The notes: generated by a model from the sequence alone, not told the origin. A stretch of 64,000 nt of DNA from Oceanobacillus limi (GCF_900111445.1 NZ_FOHE01000001.1:248001-312000); one strand, 5' to 3'. Counted from the first letter of the stretch, positions 27,170 through 36,212 are shown. Translations and numbers: made by a program.

Positions 27170-28162
27170 ATGAATGCAAAGCGTTGGTTTGCGCTTCTTG
27201 CTGCAGTCGTACTGTTTGTCGTATCCATTGGTTTTCAGCTAATTAGTAGCTTTGCAACGGCAAACTTTGAGCAAATGTTTGCTCTAGAGGACAAGAAATT
27301 TGATGAAGAAGTAATCGAAGAAGGTGTAGGTAATAAGATTGTTGTACTCCATTTAGATGGTGTTATTCAAGATACAGCACCAAGTACGTTAATTAATACA
27401 ACTTCTTATAATCATAAACGCTTCTTAGAAATGCTAGACGAAGCTGGAAAAGATACTAGTGTAGATGGAATTATTTTGCGAGTTAATACACCTGGTGGGG
27501 GTGTAGTAGAAAGTGCGGAAATCCACGATAAAATTGTAGAGGTACAGGAGGAGCATGAAAAACCTATTTACGTGTCGATGGGTAATACGGCAGCTTCTGG
27601 TGGATATTACATATCAGCTCCAGCCGATAAGGTTGTTGCGCACCCTGCAACGTTAACTGGTTCAATTGGCGTAATTATGGAAGGGTACGATCTTTCTGGA
27701 TTAGCAGAGGATTTAGGAATTGACTTTAACACGATTAAGAGTGGCGAGTATAAAGATATTATGTCATTTTCTAGAGAAATGACAGATGATGAACGAGACA
27801 TTTTACAATCGATGGTTGACGATATGTACGCTGACTTTGTTCAAGTTATCGTTGACGGAAGAGGGATGTCGGAGTCATCGGTTCGAGAATTGGGAGATGG
27901 CCGTGTTTATACGGGAAAACAAGCACAAGAAAATGGTCTAGTGGATGAATTAGGTTCCATGGATGATACAATTGCAATGATGAAGGAAGACCAAGGTTGG
28001 GAGGATGCCCAAGTAGTTACATATAATAATGCTCTTGGTTTTGAGCAATTCCTAGGAATGTCTATGCAAAGTGTGTTTGGGGAAAACACGGAAATGCATC
28101 ATATGATGGAAGTTATAAGGGAATCCAATGCACCACGTGCAATGTATTTATATTCTAATTAA
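27170..28162 (+). CDS. sppA: Signal peptide peptidase SppA
   Basis: A 330-residue membrane-anchored serine protease with an N-terminal membrane segment (about 7-28). The catalytic Ser143 lies in NTAASGGYY and the general base Lys195 in SGEYKD; the spacing of 52 matches the Ser/Lys dyad of Bacillus SppA. It degrades remnant signal peptides and is linked to antimicrobial peptide resistance. I chose ATG 27170 since GGAGGAG ends five bases upstream. The RDD gene follows after 12 bases, as in the Bacillus sppA-yteJ operon. Confidence 0.95.
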   Translation: MNAKRWFALLAAVVLFVVSIGFQLISSFATANFEQMFALEDKKFDEEVIEEGVGNKIVVLHLDGVIQDTAPSTLINTTSYNHKRFLEMLDEAGKDTSVDGIILRVNTPGGGVVESAEIHDKIVEVQEEHEKPIYVSMGNTAASGGYYISAPADKVVAHPATLTGSIGVIMEGYDLSGLAEDLGIDFNTIKSGEYKDIMSFSREMTDDERDILQSMVDDMYADFVQVIVDGRGMSESSVRELGDGRVYTGKQAQENGLVDELGSMDDTIAMMKEDQGWEDAQVVTYNNALGFEQFLGMSMQSVFGENTEMHHMMEVIRESNAPRAMYLYSN

Positions 28163-28174
28163 GGAGGTGCCTGT

Positions 28175-28645
28175 ATGAGTGAAATGAATGAAAATAATAT
28201 GGCCGTAATTCCATCCGACCCATCCCATCGATATGCAGGATTTTGGATGCGGGTTTGGGCGTATATCATTGACTTAGTTGTCGTTTTTAGTATTAATGGT
28301 ATCCTCCTTGTACCATTTAAATTTATTAATGATGGTACCGTTATCGATATTGGATTCTGGACATTGACGGGAATCATTGGAGCGGTGATTTTCTATTTAT
28401 ACTTCCTATTAATGACAAGGAGATTTGGGCAAACCATTGGAAAAATGATCCTTGGGATTAAGGTGATCCGAGAGGACAATCAGGCACTGCAATGGAGTGA
28501 CTTAGTCTTTCGAGAAGTAGTCGGTAGGTTTATTCATCGAGTCTTTTGGTTCCTCAGTCTACTTTATATCGTTGTTGGATTTACAAGAGAGAAACAGGGG
28601 CTACATGATATGATTGGCAACACCCGAGTGGTATTTGATGATTAA
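28175..28645 (+). CDS. yteJ: RDD-family membrane protein (YteJ-like)
   Basis: A 156-residue membrane protein of the RDD family. The Arg-X-X-Asp-Asp-type signature is seen as YAGFWMRVWAYIIDLVVV, followed by two more hydrophobic segments and GQTIGKMILGIKV. AAGGAGGTGCC precedes the ATG. It is the second gene of the sppA operon; in B. subtilis YteJ (SppI) inhibits SppA, a role that can be inferred here from position. Confidence 0.88.
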   Translation: MSEMNENNMAVIPSDPSHRYAGFWMRVWAYIIDLVVVFSINGILLVPFKFINDGTVIDIGFWTLTGIIGAVIFYLYFLLMTRRFGQTIGKMILGIKVIREDNQALQWSDLVFREVVGRFIHRVFWFLSLLYIVVGFTREKQGLHDMIGNTRVVFDD

Positions 28646-28659
28646 TCTATGGGTATGAG

Positions 28660-28692
28660 GACACACAGAGGGGATAAATCCTTCTGTGTGTC
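28660..28692. terminator. Terminator after the sppA operon
   Basis: GACACACAGAGGG (28660-28672) pairs with CCTTCTGTGTGTC (28680-28692), followed by TTATTATTGTT; it separates the operon from a convergent spore-coat gene. Confidence 0.85.
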
Positions 28693-28704
28693 TTATTATT
28701 GTTC

Positions 28705-29208
28705 TCAATAATCCATTTTTAGTGCTTTATTCGCTAAGTTCATGTCATTTTCTAATAACTTTTTCATATCATAGGCAGGGTAAAGCCCATTTTGGTACAT
28801 AAAATTAAACACATTCGCATGCGTTCGTATGGCTTTTTGTAAGTGTTTAGCTAATGTTTCACGGACCTCGGGTGTTGCCGTTTCTGTAATGGCAATCGCG
28901 TAATTTCGAACCGAGGTTTTCGCTAAAGCTAATAAATCCCCAGCATAAAATCCCTTGTCTAGATCCTTCATGTCGCGGTCGATGTCTTCCCGTGGTGCAA
29001 GTGAATAAAATTTTAATAAATCGTTAATATTTGCTTCTAGATCTTTGATCGTTTGCAGATATAATCCTCGCAGTTTATTGTCGTGAACTTCACGAACTGC
29101 CTTTTTTAATTTCATTAGTCCTATTGATTGAAATGCAACTAACTCATGTATTTCAAGTGTTTCATGCCAAGCAAGATGACGAGGCTGTCTGTTTTCTATT
29201 GCATCCAT
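28705..29208 (-). CDS. CotF-like spore coat protein
   Basis: A 167-residue helical protein beginning MDAIENRQPRHLAWHETLEIHEL in two parts. The HLAWHETLE opening and the LLKFY and AIRTHANVF segments resemble the CotF family of spore coat proteins, which pack as ferritin-like helices. GGGAGGATTATA precedes the ATG; the longer upstream extension has no start signal. The 29209-29510 gap upstream holds no gene I can support. Expression in the mother cell is expected but not shown here. Confidence 0.75.
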   Translation of the reverse strand: MDAIENRQPRHLAWHETLEIHELVAFQSIGLMKLKKAVREVHDNKLRGLYLQTIKDLEANINDLLKFYSLAPREDIDRDMKDLDKGFYAGDLLALAKTSVRNYAIAITETATPEVRETLAKHLQKAIRTHANVFNFMYQNGLYPAYDMKKLLENDMNLANKALKMDY

Positions 29209-29510
29209 TATAATCCTCCCAAATATATTAGTCATTTTCACTATATTCGGATGACAATTTTTAGGTACTTGTTCATTTGAAAATAGGCTGTAATCACAAA
29301 GAAAGTGGGGGTGGGGAGTTGTAAAAGAGGATAGCTTGTTATGGTACTCTAGATCATAACTAGTAGAACTTAATTTCTTAACTGATAGAAAAAAATCCAC
29401 TTCAAAGACGAAGTGGATCGTGGTTCCGCAATATGAAGCAGGAGCAAAATCATGTTGCAGTTAAGGTGGATTCTATGCATAATTCAGTAATCACAAAATA
29501 TCGAAAACGA

Positions 29511-29548
29511 AAATCCGAGCAATGGAATTTAAATTACCACTCGGATTT
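29511..29548 (-). terminator. Terminator of the LRR-TraB lipoprotein gene
   Basis: AAATCCGAG (29511-29519) pairs with CTCGGATTT (29540-29548). Read on the minus strand the hairpin is followed by TTCGTTTTCG and lies 40 bases past the lipoprotein stop. Confidence 0.65.
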
Positions 29549-29587
29549 CCTTAAGGCTATCATTCATTTTTCTTACTCTTTCCTTCT

Positions 29588-30829
29588 TTAATGCACACGC
29601 TCAACCTCATATCCTGCTTCTTCTAAAATAGAACGAACATGTGGCTCCATTAGTAAATGTAAGCTTCCAACAATTACAAAATAAGTATCTCCGCTATCTT
29701 CTTCAAGGAAGTCTTCGATTGTTTCTGCCATCCCGTAATTACGTTCATCGTTCAATGCTTCCATAAATGCTTGTTCTTCCTCACTTACTTCAGCACCTTC
29801 CTCTGTTAACGATTCAAGTAGAAGTTCTTCATCTCCCTCTTTATAAAGGTCAAACATTTCTTGCATTTGGGTGTCAAATTCTTCTAAATCAATCAAGGCC
29901 TCTTCCAACATCTCGATTTGGTATTCTGGTGATGTTTCTGCAAAAATACGTAACTGTTCTTCGACGGTTTCGAGTCCAATTACTTCTTTCCCATCCTCGT
30001 CAGCTCTGGTAAGAAAATATTCATCAACACCCTGTATATAGCCAAGTTGTTGCATCATGAGTTGTTGGATGGTTGAAGAAAGAAACCATGGCTTATAATT
30101 TTTTAGCATATCTATCGGCATACCAAGTTCTTTAAGCGTGGAATCCAATTTTTCATATAAATCGGATGGAATATGATCTTCAATTGTTGTTCCATCTTGA
30201 TATACAGCTAATTCCATCGTGGTTCCTTGAACTTCCATTGGATTTAAATTGACTAAGTCAATCTCTGGAACAATAACATCAGCCTCTGCATAAGCTTTCT
30301 CAATTTCTTCATTGAGTGGATAAAAGTCTTCTGTAGCGGTATGTATCGTTCCTTGTAGGTAAACCACTGTCTCACCATTTTCAACTTTCCACAAAAACCC
30401 ACCAGGACCATTTGGAGTACCTAGTACCTCTACTGCTAATTTTGTAATGACCTCGACGTCTTGATCAGAAAGTTCGCCAAGGAATTCAGCGGTTTCATCA
30501 TAAGGATTACCAGCAATCGTAACCTTTTGGAGACTCTCCATATCTTCAAGCACGGTAAAGTCGCTTATATTATTATTTTGAAGATAGAGAACTTCAACAG
30601 CGTCCAAGTGTTCCAGGCCATCAAGATCCTTTAATTCTAATCCAGAAAGGTCAAGTTCGGTAATCTCATCTAGATCTTCTGCAAAAATTTCTCCTTCTTC
30701 CTTATCAATTTCAACACGAATGGATTCTTCTATTGTTTCATTTGAAAAGGAAATTGTTTCCTCTGATTGGCAGCCAATCATAACAACTGCCATTACGATC
30801 AAAAATAAATGATAAAGCGTACGTTTCAT
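29588..30829 (-). CDS. Lipoprotein with leucine-rich repeats and a TraB/GumN domain
   Basis: A 413-residue exported lipoprotein. The lipobox VMIGC places the lipidated Cys at residue 20. Residues about 45-115 contain short leucine-rich repeats (ITELDLSGLELKDLDGLEHL and similar). Residues about 140-413 are TraB/GumN-like, with GTIHTATEDFYPL, a long acidic middle region and the end motif VGSLHLLMEPHVRSIL. TraB-fold proteins include the Tiki metalloproteases, whose GxxH motifs bind metal; both are present here. Target and function are unknown. It is monocistronic. Confidence 0.8.
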   Translation of the reverse strand: MKRTLYHLFLIVMAVVMIGCQSEETISFSNETIEESIRVEIDKEEGEIFAEDLDEITELDLSGLELKDLDGLEHLDAVEVLYLQNNNISDFTVLEDMESLQKVTIAGNPYDETAEFLGELSDQDVEVITKLAVEVLGTPNGPGGFLWKVENGETVVYLQGTIHTATEDFYPLNEEIEKAYAEADVIVPEIDLVNLNPMEVQGTTMELAVYQDGTTIEDHIPSDLYEKLDSTLKELGMPIDMLKNYKPWFLSSTIQQLMMQQLGYIQGVDEYFLTRADEDGKEVIGLETVEEQLRIFAETSPEYQIEMLEEALIDLEEFDTQMQEMFDLYKEGDEELLLESLTEEGAEVSEEEQAFMEALNDERNYGMAETIEDFLEEDSGDTYFVIVGSLHLLMEPHVRSILEEAGYEVERVH

Positions 30830-30949
30830 TCCATCATCTCCTATTTAGATCTAACTCATATACCAAAAAACACCATTAATACCATTATAATTATTTACAA
30901 GGATAAAAGGAAATGATTTTGAAATAATAATAAATGGAGGTGGAATTTA

Positions 30950-31090
30950 ATGAGTAAAAAGAACAATAATTGGAGTAAGAAGCGAGATACAACAAGTGTT
31001 AATCCACAAGGCTTATCGGAAGATGTAGAAGATCAACAGCCAAGATCACAACTTGAGCAACGCTCGAAAAAGAAAAACACCAAAATATAA
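30950..31090 (+). CDS. sspL: Small acid-soluble spore protein L
   Basis: A 46-residue basic protein with VNPQGLSEDVEDQ in the middle and LEQRSKKKNTK at the end, matching the pattern of Bacillus SspL (VTPQG... LEERAKKSNTK) in length, order and spacing. SspL is a minor protein of the spore core, made in the forespore. GGAGGTGGAA precedes the ATG. The next gene, 17 bases downstream, is also sporulation-like. Confidence 0.8.
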   Translation: MSKKNNNWSKKRDTTSVNPQGLSEDVEDQQPRSQLEQRSKKKNTKI

Positions 31091-31107
31091 GAAAGCGTAC
31101 AAAGTAG

Positions 31108-31365
31108 GTGAACATCATCGATCAGACATTATTGTATTTGCGAGAATCGCTGGCAAACTACAGTGAAAATGACCTATGTAAAGGAATATATGAAAAACTT
31201 GAAGCAAATCAGTACGAAAGCGAAGAAGAATTTGTGCAAAATCTGTCAGACAAAGAGATGGCTTATTTAGATTCTTTAGTAGAGAGAGAATTGAATTACG
31301 CAAAAAATGTTGGTGATGAAACAAGGGTTGATGAATTAACTGAGGTATATGAACTACTTTTTTAA
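31108..31365 (+). CDS. CsgA-like small sporulation protein
   Basis: An 85-residue, acidic, helical protein. Segments LLYLRESLANYSEND, EEFVQNLSDKEMAYL and the end VDELTEVYELLF fit my memory of the Bacillus CsgA family, a sigma-G-dependent sporulation protein; I cannot check it. It follows sspL by 17 bases, which supports a forespore operon. The start is unclear: the GTG at 31108 overlaps the only Shine-Dalgarno-like AGGTG, so initiation may be elsewhere. Confidence 0.65.
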   Translation: MNIIDQTLLYLRESLANYSENDLCKGIYEKLEANQYESEEEFVQNLSDKEMAYLDSLVERELNYAKNVGDETRVDELTEVYELLF

Positions 31366-31506
31366 AATATGATAGGTTAAAATTCTTATTTTCCATTACT
31401 GGATGGAATTAACATTGATAAATGAATGTCTACGTAGTAATATATAAATACAAGCTACGATGTTCGTATTAAATTAAGTTTTAACCTCTAATGAGATAAT
31501 AGGGAG

Positions 31507-31680
31507 TTTTACATTGAAACTCTAATGCCGTGCCGCCATAGAGCGGAAGGCAGGAAGGTTTCTGCAAACACCCACTTAGTGAAGTGGTGGTTTAAAACTT
31601 TTTATTTGAAAATACGGCATAGGTGGCTACTCAAATAAGTAAATGGCAGACCAACTTCCCTTGGAAGTTGGTCTTTAATT
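31507..31680 (+). ncRNA. Structured RNA candidate ending in a strong terminator
   Basis: A closing helix ATGCCGT/ACGGCAT (31525-31531 with 31614-31620) encloses hairpins CCGC/GCGG (31533-31536, 31543-31546), GCAG/CTGC and CCACTT/AAGTGG (31572-31577, 31582-31587). An alternative helix TTATTTG/CAAATAA (31602-31608, 31632-31638) would trap the 3' side of the closing helix. A strong terminator follows: AGACCAACTTCC/GGAAGTTGGTCT (31648-31659, 31663-31674). A -10-like GATAAT lies at 31495. It is either an independent RNA (6S-like is possible) or a leader for the gene 225 bases downstream; I cannot name the family. Confidence 0.5.
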
Positions 31681-31898
31681 TTGCAATAATGACAGAGCGT
31701 AATTTCCCCGTTCTATAAATGAGCGTGCCGACATAAATGCAGCGACCAATCCTTCATAAGATCCCCAGTAATCGAAGAATCACTTTATGTACGAGGCGAT
31801 AAGCATAATGATTCACTTTTGATTATAAATTTCTATTATTCATTTTCGTCTGAAACATATATGATAAAGGTAACAATGAACGAGATGGGGGATTTGAG

Positions 31899-32270
31899 AT
31901 GATGTTTCATTATGAAAAATTAGACCATGTTCAATTAGCAGCACCAAGAGGAGAAGAAGAAAAAGCGCGTACCTTTTATCAAGAGGTTTTAGGGTTTGAT
32001 GAGGTTGAGAAGCCCGTTTCCTTACAAAAAAATGGAGGAGTGTGGTTTCAAGCTGGGGCTGTCCAACTACATATCGGAGTTGATGAGCCATTTACACCTG
32101 CTAAAAAAGCGCACCCGGCGATCCAAGTAAAGAATATCGAAAAAATGAAGCGGCACTTGGATGAACTTGAAATAAATTATCAAGTCGATAGTAAATTACC
32201 AGGTGCAAACCGTTTCTATATCCATGATCCGTTTGGAAATCGGTTGGAATTTTTGGAATGGATACAATAG
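31899..32270 (+). CDS. VOC/glyoxalase-superfamily protein
   Basis: A 123-residue vicinal-oxygen-chelate protein. It opens with YEKLDHVQLAAP (likely metal ligand His) and closes with NRFYIHDPFGNRLEFLEW, where the Glu is a usual ligand; the middle AVQLHIGV carries another His. Members include glyoxalases, dioxygenases and fosfomycin-resistance enzymes, and the substrate cannot be deduced. GGGGG lies seven bases before the ATG. Confidence 0.88.
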   Translation: MMFHYEKLDHVQLAAPRGEEEKARTFYQEVLGFDEVEKPVSLQKNGGVWFQAGAVQLHIGVDEPFTPAKKAHPAIQVKNIEKMKRHLDELEINYQVDSKLPGANRFYIHDPFGNRLEFLEWIQ

Positions 32271-32354
32271 AATAAACGCTTTCATAGACGCCCGAATTTG
32301 GTATGCTGTGATAAAATAGTTGAATATGAATATCATTTAGAATTGGGTGGAGTT

Positions 32355-33305
32355 ATGAAAAAAAGAATATTACTAGGAACTGGAATAATAGTAGGTATTA
32401 TTATCATAGGTATGATATTTGCAGGAAACTATTTTTACAATGAAGGAATTAAACGTGGTACAGAAGTAGAGTTACATCGTGAATCAGATACTGTTAATGT
32501 AATGGCCACAACGGAGGAGCAATCGATCATTAACGAGGCGATAGACTGGTATAATAATCAGGAGCCTGAAGTGTTGGAAATGACTTCGTATGACCAATTG
32601 GTGTTAAAAGCAGACTATATTGAGAATGAAGAAAGTAATGGCAAAGCTGTTATACTAGCTCATGGTTATCGAGGACATCGACAGCAAATGGATGATCTGG
32701 TGAAATTTTATTATGACCAAGGGTTCTCCATTTTGATGCCGGATGCTAGAGGTCATGGGGAGAGTGAAGGGGATTATATAGGTTATGGATGGCATGATCG
32801 ATTGGACTACCTTGATTGGATTGATATGCTAGTAAAAGAGTATGGAGCAAAAGACATTATGCTACATGGAAATTCCATGGGGGCATCCCTTGTTCTTATG
32901 GTGAGCGGGGAGGATTTACCGAAGGAAGTAAAAGGGATTGTAGCTGATAGTGGGTATACAACTGTGAAAGAAGAACTGAGTCACCAGTTAAAGCACTTGT
33001 ATAATCTTCCTCCGTTTCCGTTACTGGATATTACTAGTGTGATTACTAAGGTTCGAGCTGGATATACATTTGGGGAAGCATCTGCCATCGATCAGGTAAA
33101 GAAGAATACACTTCCGCTATATATTATCCATGGTGATGCGGATGAACTTGTCCCAACAGAAATGGCTCACCGTATCTATGAAGCTGCAGGTGGAACCAAG
33201 GAATTGTGGATTGTACCTGATGCAGGTCATACCAAAGCCTATACTGTAGCAACAGAAGAATTTCAAGATCGAATACGTGGATTTATTGATGACATATTCA
33301 ATTAA
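32355..33305 (+). CDS. Membrane-anchored alpha/beta hydrolase
   Basis: A 316-residue hydrolase with an N-terminal membrane segment (about residues 4-25) and an alpha/beta-hydrolase domain. It shows the oxyanion region AHGYRGHRQQM, nucleophile elbow HGNSMGAS, acid in IHGDADELVP and His in PDAGHTKAY. It is a paralogue of the protein at 49584-50543, sharing GHG-SxGDYxGxGWHDRLDY. The pair resembles B. subtilis YqkD. GGTGGAG precedes the ATG. Confidence 0.9.
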   Translation: MKKRILLGTGIIVGIIIIGMIFAGNYFYNEGIKRGTEVELHRESDTVNVMATTEEQSIINEAIDWYNNQEPEVLEMTSYDQLVLKADYIENEESNGKAVILAHGYRGHRQQMDDLVKFYYDQGFSILMPDARGHGESEGDYIGYGWHDRLDYLDWIDMLVKEYGAKDIMLHGNSMGASLVLMVSGEDLPKEVKGIVADSGYTTVKEELSHQLKHLYNLPPFPLLDITSVITKVRAGYTFGEASAIDQVKKNTLPLYIIHGDADELVPTEMAHRIYEAAGGTKELWIVPDAGHTKAYTVATEEFQDRIRGFIDDIFN

Positions 33306-33310
33306 AGAAG

Positions 33311-33346
33311 AAATTTCCCCCCCTGTTCTTACGGGCAGGGGATTTT
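33311..33346 (+). terminator. Terminator after the alpha/beta hydrolase
   Basis: CCCCTG (33320-33325) pairs with CAGGGG (33336-33341), followed by ATTTT; A/T flanks may extend the stem. Confidence 0.65.
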
Positions 33347-33418
33347 ACTGTCTTATCAGTAGTAGCAGGTTTATTCGTAATACGTTCCATTATCGTATCT
33401 CTGAACAAATGTTGTGAA

Positions 33419-33463
33419 AAAACATAAAAATTTTTATGTTTTCTAAAAACCAAGTGGTATAAT
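33419..33463 (+). promoter_or_regulatory. Promoter with overlapping palindrome before the second DHA2 exporter
   Basis: An extended -10 TGGTATAAT ends at 33463. The 24-bp palindrome at 33419-33442 (core AACATAAAAATTTTTATGTT) covers the expected -35 region, which is where a repressor of the TetR/MarR kind would bind. No regulator gene is adjacent. Confidence 0.5.
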
Positions 33464-33517
33464 AAAGTCTTGATGACTATTTTATATTAAACAGCGTTCG
33501 TGAAGGAGATGAAAGTT

Positions 33518-34951
33518 TTGAAGCAGGATCAGACAGAAGATATTCAACAAATGAGAAAGTTCCCGATCGTTGCTGTATTATTACCTGGCGCTTTTCTAGC
33601 TATTTTAAACCAAACGTTATTAGCACCTGCAATACCAGTACTAATGGATGAGTTACATATAACGGAGAACACGGCACAATGGGTTATGACGATATTTATG
33701 CTCGTAAACGGAATTATGATCCCAATCACTGCATTTCTAATCGAGACATTTACAACGAGAAGGCTTTTTTTATTTGCCATGACTGTATTTGCAGTAGGGA
33801 CAGTTATTTGTGCGATTTCACCAAATTTTGGTTTGTTAATGGTTGGTCGGATAATTCAAGCAGCAGGTGCTGGAATTATGATGCCACTAATGATGACGGT
33901 CTTTCTTCTCATCTTTCCGATTGAAAAAAGAGGAACAGCAATGGGAACAGTAGGCTTAGTCATTGGCTTTGCACCGGCAATTGGTCCAACATTATCCGGA
34001 TGGTTATTAGAACAGTATTCCTGGAGAGTATTATTTTATATTGTTTTACCATTGGTGCTCATTGATATCGTAATCGCATATTTTGTGATGAAAAATGTAA
34101 CAATGAGAACTTTTCCAAAGGTTGATGTGCTATCCATTATTTTATCTACTTTTGGTTTCGGTGGATTATTGTATGGATTTAGTAGTGCAGGAAACTACGG
34201 TTGGTCGAGTGTAGCGGTAATTAGTTCGATCCTAATTGGCGTAATATCACTAACGATCTTTATTAGGAGACAATTTACACTGAAACAACCCATACTGGAG
34301 TTTCGAGTTTTTAAAAATAAAACATTCCGTATTACAACCGTCATCGGAATGATCGCCTTCTTAGGGTTGATTGCAGCAGAAACCATTTTGCCGATTTACA
34401 TGCAAAATATGGCGGGATACACACCTCTAGACACGGGGCTAGTACTCATGCCTGGAGCGTTGCTGATGGGGCTGATGTCACCGATTAATGGAAGAATTTT
34501 TGATCGGTTTGGAGCACGCTGGTTGGTGATTATCGGATTAACCTTACTAACGGTTACATCCTTCTTATACACACAGTTGACAGCATCCACCTCCTTAACC
34601 TATCTAGCTGTGGTATTTGCAGTGCGGATGCTCGGAGTATCGATGGTAATGATGCCAGCAACAACAGCTGGATTGAATCAATTGCCAAATCGATTAATTC
34701 CCCATGGAACAGCTATGAATAATACAATGAGGCAAGTTGCAGCATCGATTGGTACCGGCATCTTAGTGACTGTCATGACAAGTGCAGCACTTGCTACAGG
34801 TACAGAGGCGACAGTTGGAGATGAAATTCATGGTGTAAATGTCTCTTTCTATGTAGCGACCTTTTTATCCTTAGCTGGGCTTGTCCTCGCCTTTTTTATT
34901 AAAGGAACAACACCAGCGGAAGAACGAGCAGCAATGGTCGATGATCAGTAA
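33518..34951 (+). CDS. DHA2-family MFS multidrug exporter (paralogue)
   Basis: A 477-residue, 14-segment transporter very similar along its length to the exporter at 11710-13146; shared blocks include LLPGAFLAILNQTLLA-like openings, FMLVNGIMIPITAFLI, FAPAIGPTLSG and PHGTAMNNTMRQ. The TTG at 33518 is taken as start because AAGGAG ends nine bases upstream; the ATG at 33509 abuts the site. Substrate unknown. Confidence 0.9.
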   Translation: MKQDQTEDIQQMRKFPIVAVLLPGAFLAILNQTLLAPAIPVLMDELHITENTAQWVMTIFMLVNGIMIPITAFLIETFTTRRLFLFAMTVFAVGTVICAISPNFGLLMVGRIIQAAGAGIMMPLMMTVFLLIFPIEKRGTAMGTVGLVIGFAPAIGPTLSGWLLEQYSWRVLFYIVLPLVLIDIVIAYFVMKNVTMRTFPKVDVLSIILSTFGFGGLLYGFSSAGNYGWSSVAVISSILIGVISLTIFIRRQFTLKQPILEFRVFKNKTFRITTVIGMIAFLGLIAAETILPIYMQNMAGYTPLDTGLVLMPGALLMGLMSPINGRIFDRFGARWLVIIGLTLLTVTSFLYTQLTASTSLTYLAVVFAVRMLGVSMVMMPATTAGLNQLPNRLIPHGTAMNNTMRQVAASIGTGILVTVMTSAALATGTEATVGDEIHGVNVSFYVATFLSLAGLVLAFFIKGTTPAEERAAMVDDQ

Positions 34952-35029
34952 CGAAAATATTTCATCATGCCACCTTTTCACTATTACAGTCGAATTAATC
35001 GTAGGAGAGGGTGGCATTTTTGCTTTGGT

Positions 35030-35608
35030 TTAATTTTTTACCTCAGGGTGAATGGAAAAATCTCTTAGGTCCCGAACAACTGTTGATAAGGGGAGACCAA
35101 CGACATTAAAATAATCACCTTTGATTTTTTTCACAAACATTGCTCCGATCTGTTGAATTCCATAACCGCCTGCTTTATCATACGGTTCGGTCGTCGAAAG
35201 ATACCAATTCATTTCCTGCTCCGTTAAATTCCAAAATTCAACCTCTGTCTTTTCAACCCTAATGACATGGTGTTCCGATGATCGAATCATATAACCGGTA
35301 TAAACCGCATGGGTATTCCCACATAACGTCGAAAGCATGTTATAGGCATCCTCTTGATTTTTTGGTTTTTCGAAAATCTGTTGCTTGTACGATACAACCG
35401 TATCTGCACTAAGGATAACTTCATTCTCTTTTAAAAGAGAAACATTTTCCCCTTTCGATTTCGCTAGTTGTTGTACTTTTTCCACGGGATCACTGGTACG
35501 AATGAGTGACTCATCGAAAGTTTGTTTTCGAATGGTAAAGGGAATATTTACTTGGTTTAATAGTTCTTGTCTTCTTGGGGAAGAAGAGGCTAGAATTAAA
35601 CTTTTCAT
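35030..35608 (-). CDS. maf: Maf-type nucleoside triphosphate pyrophosphatase
   Basis: A 192-residue Maf protein with the N-terminal phosphate loop LASSSPRRQELL, ILSADTVV, FEKPKNQEDAYNML and the end motif KGDYFNVVGLPLS. Maf proteins hydrolyse dTTP/UTP or modified nucleotides and can affect septation. GGAGGAG lies eight bases before the chosen ATG (35608). In many Bacillus genomes maf sits beside mreB/radC; here it is isolated. Confidence 0.95.
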   Translation of the reverse strand: MKSLILASSSPRRQELLNQVNIPFTIRKQTFDESLIRTSDPVEKVQQLAKSKGENVSLLKENEVILSADTVVSYKQQIFEKPKNQEDAYNMLSTLCGNTHAVYTGYMIRSSEHHVIRVEKTEVEFWNLTEQEMNWYLSTTEPYDKAGGYGIQQIGAMFVKKIKGDYFNVVGLPLSTVVRDLRDFSIHPEVKN

Positions 35609-35731
35609 CAGTATATCTCCTCCGTTATATATCCACATATATTCCTATCTTTATTAAAGTTTTTCCAAAAATTAGTCCTTAATAACTGTCCCTTCTCATA
35701 TACTATTTACAAAAAAATGAGGAGAGGTTAG

Positions 35732-36097
35732 ATGGGGAATACGTTGATAAAAATTGCGATTTGGTATTTTTTAATTGGTGTAACACTAGGTCTCTACATG
35801 TCCATGGCACATAATTATAATTTAACAGGTGTTCATGTTCATGTGAACTTACTAGGTTGGGTTTCTCTAGCAATCACTGGAATACTTTATAATCTATATC
35901 CGAAGCTTGCGCAAACAACGTCAGCAAAAGTTCATTTTTGGCTTCATAATCTAGGGTTACCTGTAATGATGGGGGCATTAACGCTAGTTATTTTAGGAGC
36001 TGGAGAAATCTTTTTAACATTTGTTGCGATAGGTGGAATTGTGACGGTGCTAGGCATTTTCTTCTTTGGTTATAATGTATTGAAACACATAGATTAA
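35732..36097 (+). CDS. Small heme/copper-oxidase-like four-segment membrane protein
   Basis: A 121-residue protein with four hydrophobic segments and His residues at membrane-facing positions: AHNYNLTGVHVHVNLLGW and FWLHNLGLPVMMG. It resembles the short proteins annotated as cytochrome-oxidase-like or NorB-like in Bacillaceae, similar to part of oxidase subunit I. A role in electron transfer or heme binding is an inference. AATGAGGAGAGG precedes the ATG. Confidence 0.75.
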   Translation: MGNTLIKIAIWYFLIGVTLGLYMSMAHNYNLTGVHVHVNLLGWVSLAITGILYNLYPKLAQTTSAKVHFWLHNLGLPVMMGALTLVILGAGEIFLTFVAIGGIVTVLGIFFFGYNVLKHID

Positions 36098-36109
36098 TAG
36101 CTACTGGAG

Positions 36110-36130
36110 GCCCTTTGAAAGCAAAAGGGC
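36110..36130 (+). terminator. Terminator after the oxidase-like gene
   Basis: GCCCTTT (36110-36116) pairs with AAAGGGC (36124-36130), then TTTTGTTCTTT. Confidence 0.75.
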
Positions 36131-36212
36131 TTTTGTTCTTTAGAAGGAAAATCCGCTAACTATGTCGAAATATTAGAATTACAGAATGTTCTAGGATGAA
36201 GGGGGATTTTAG

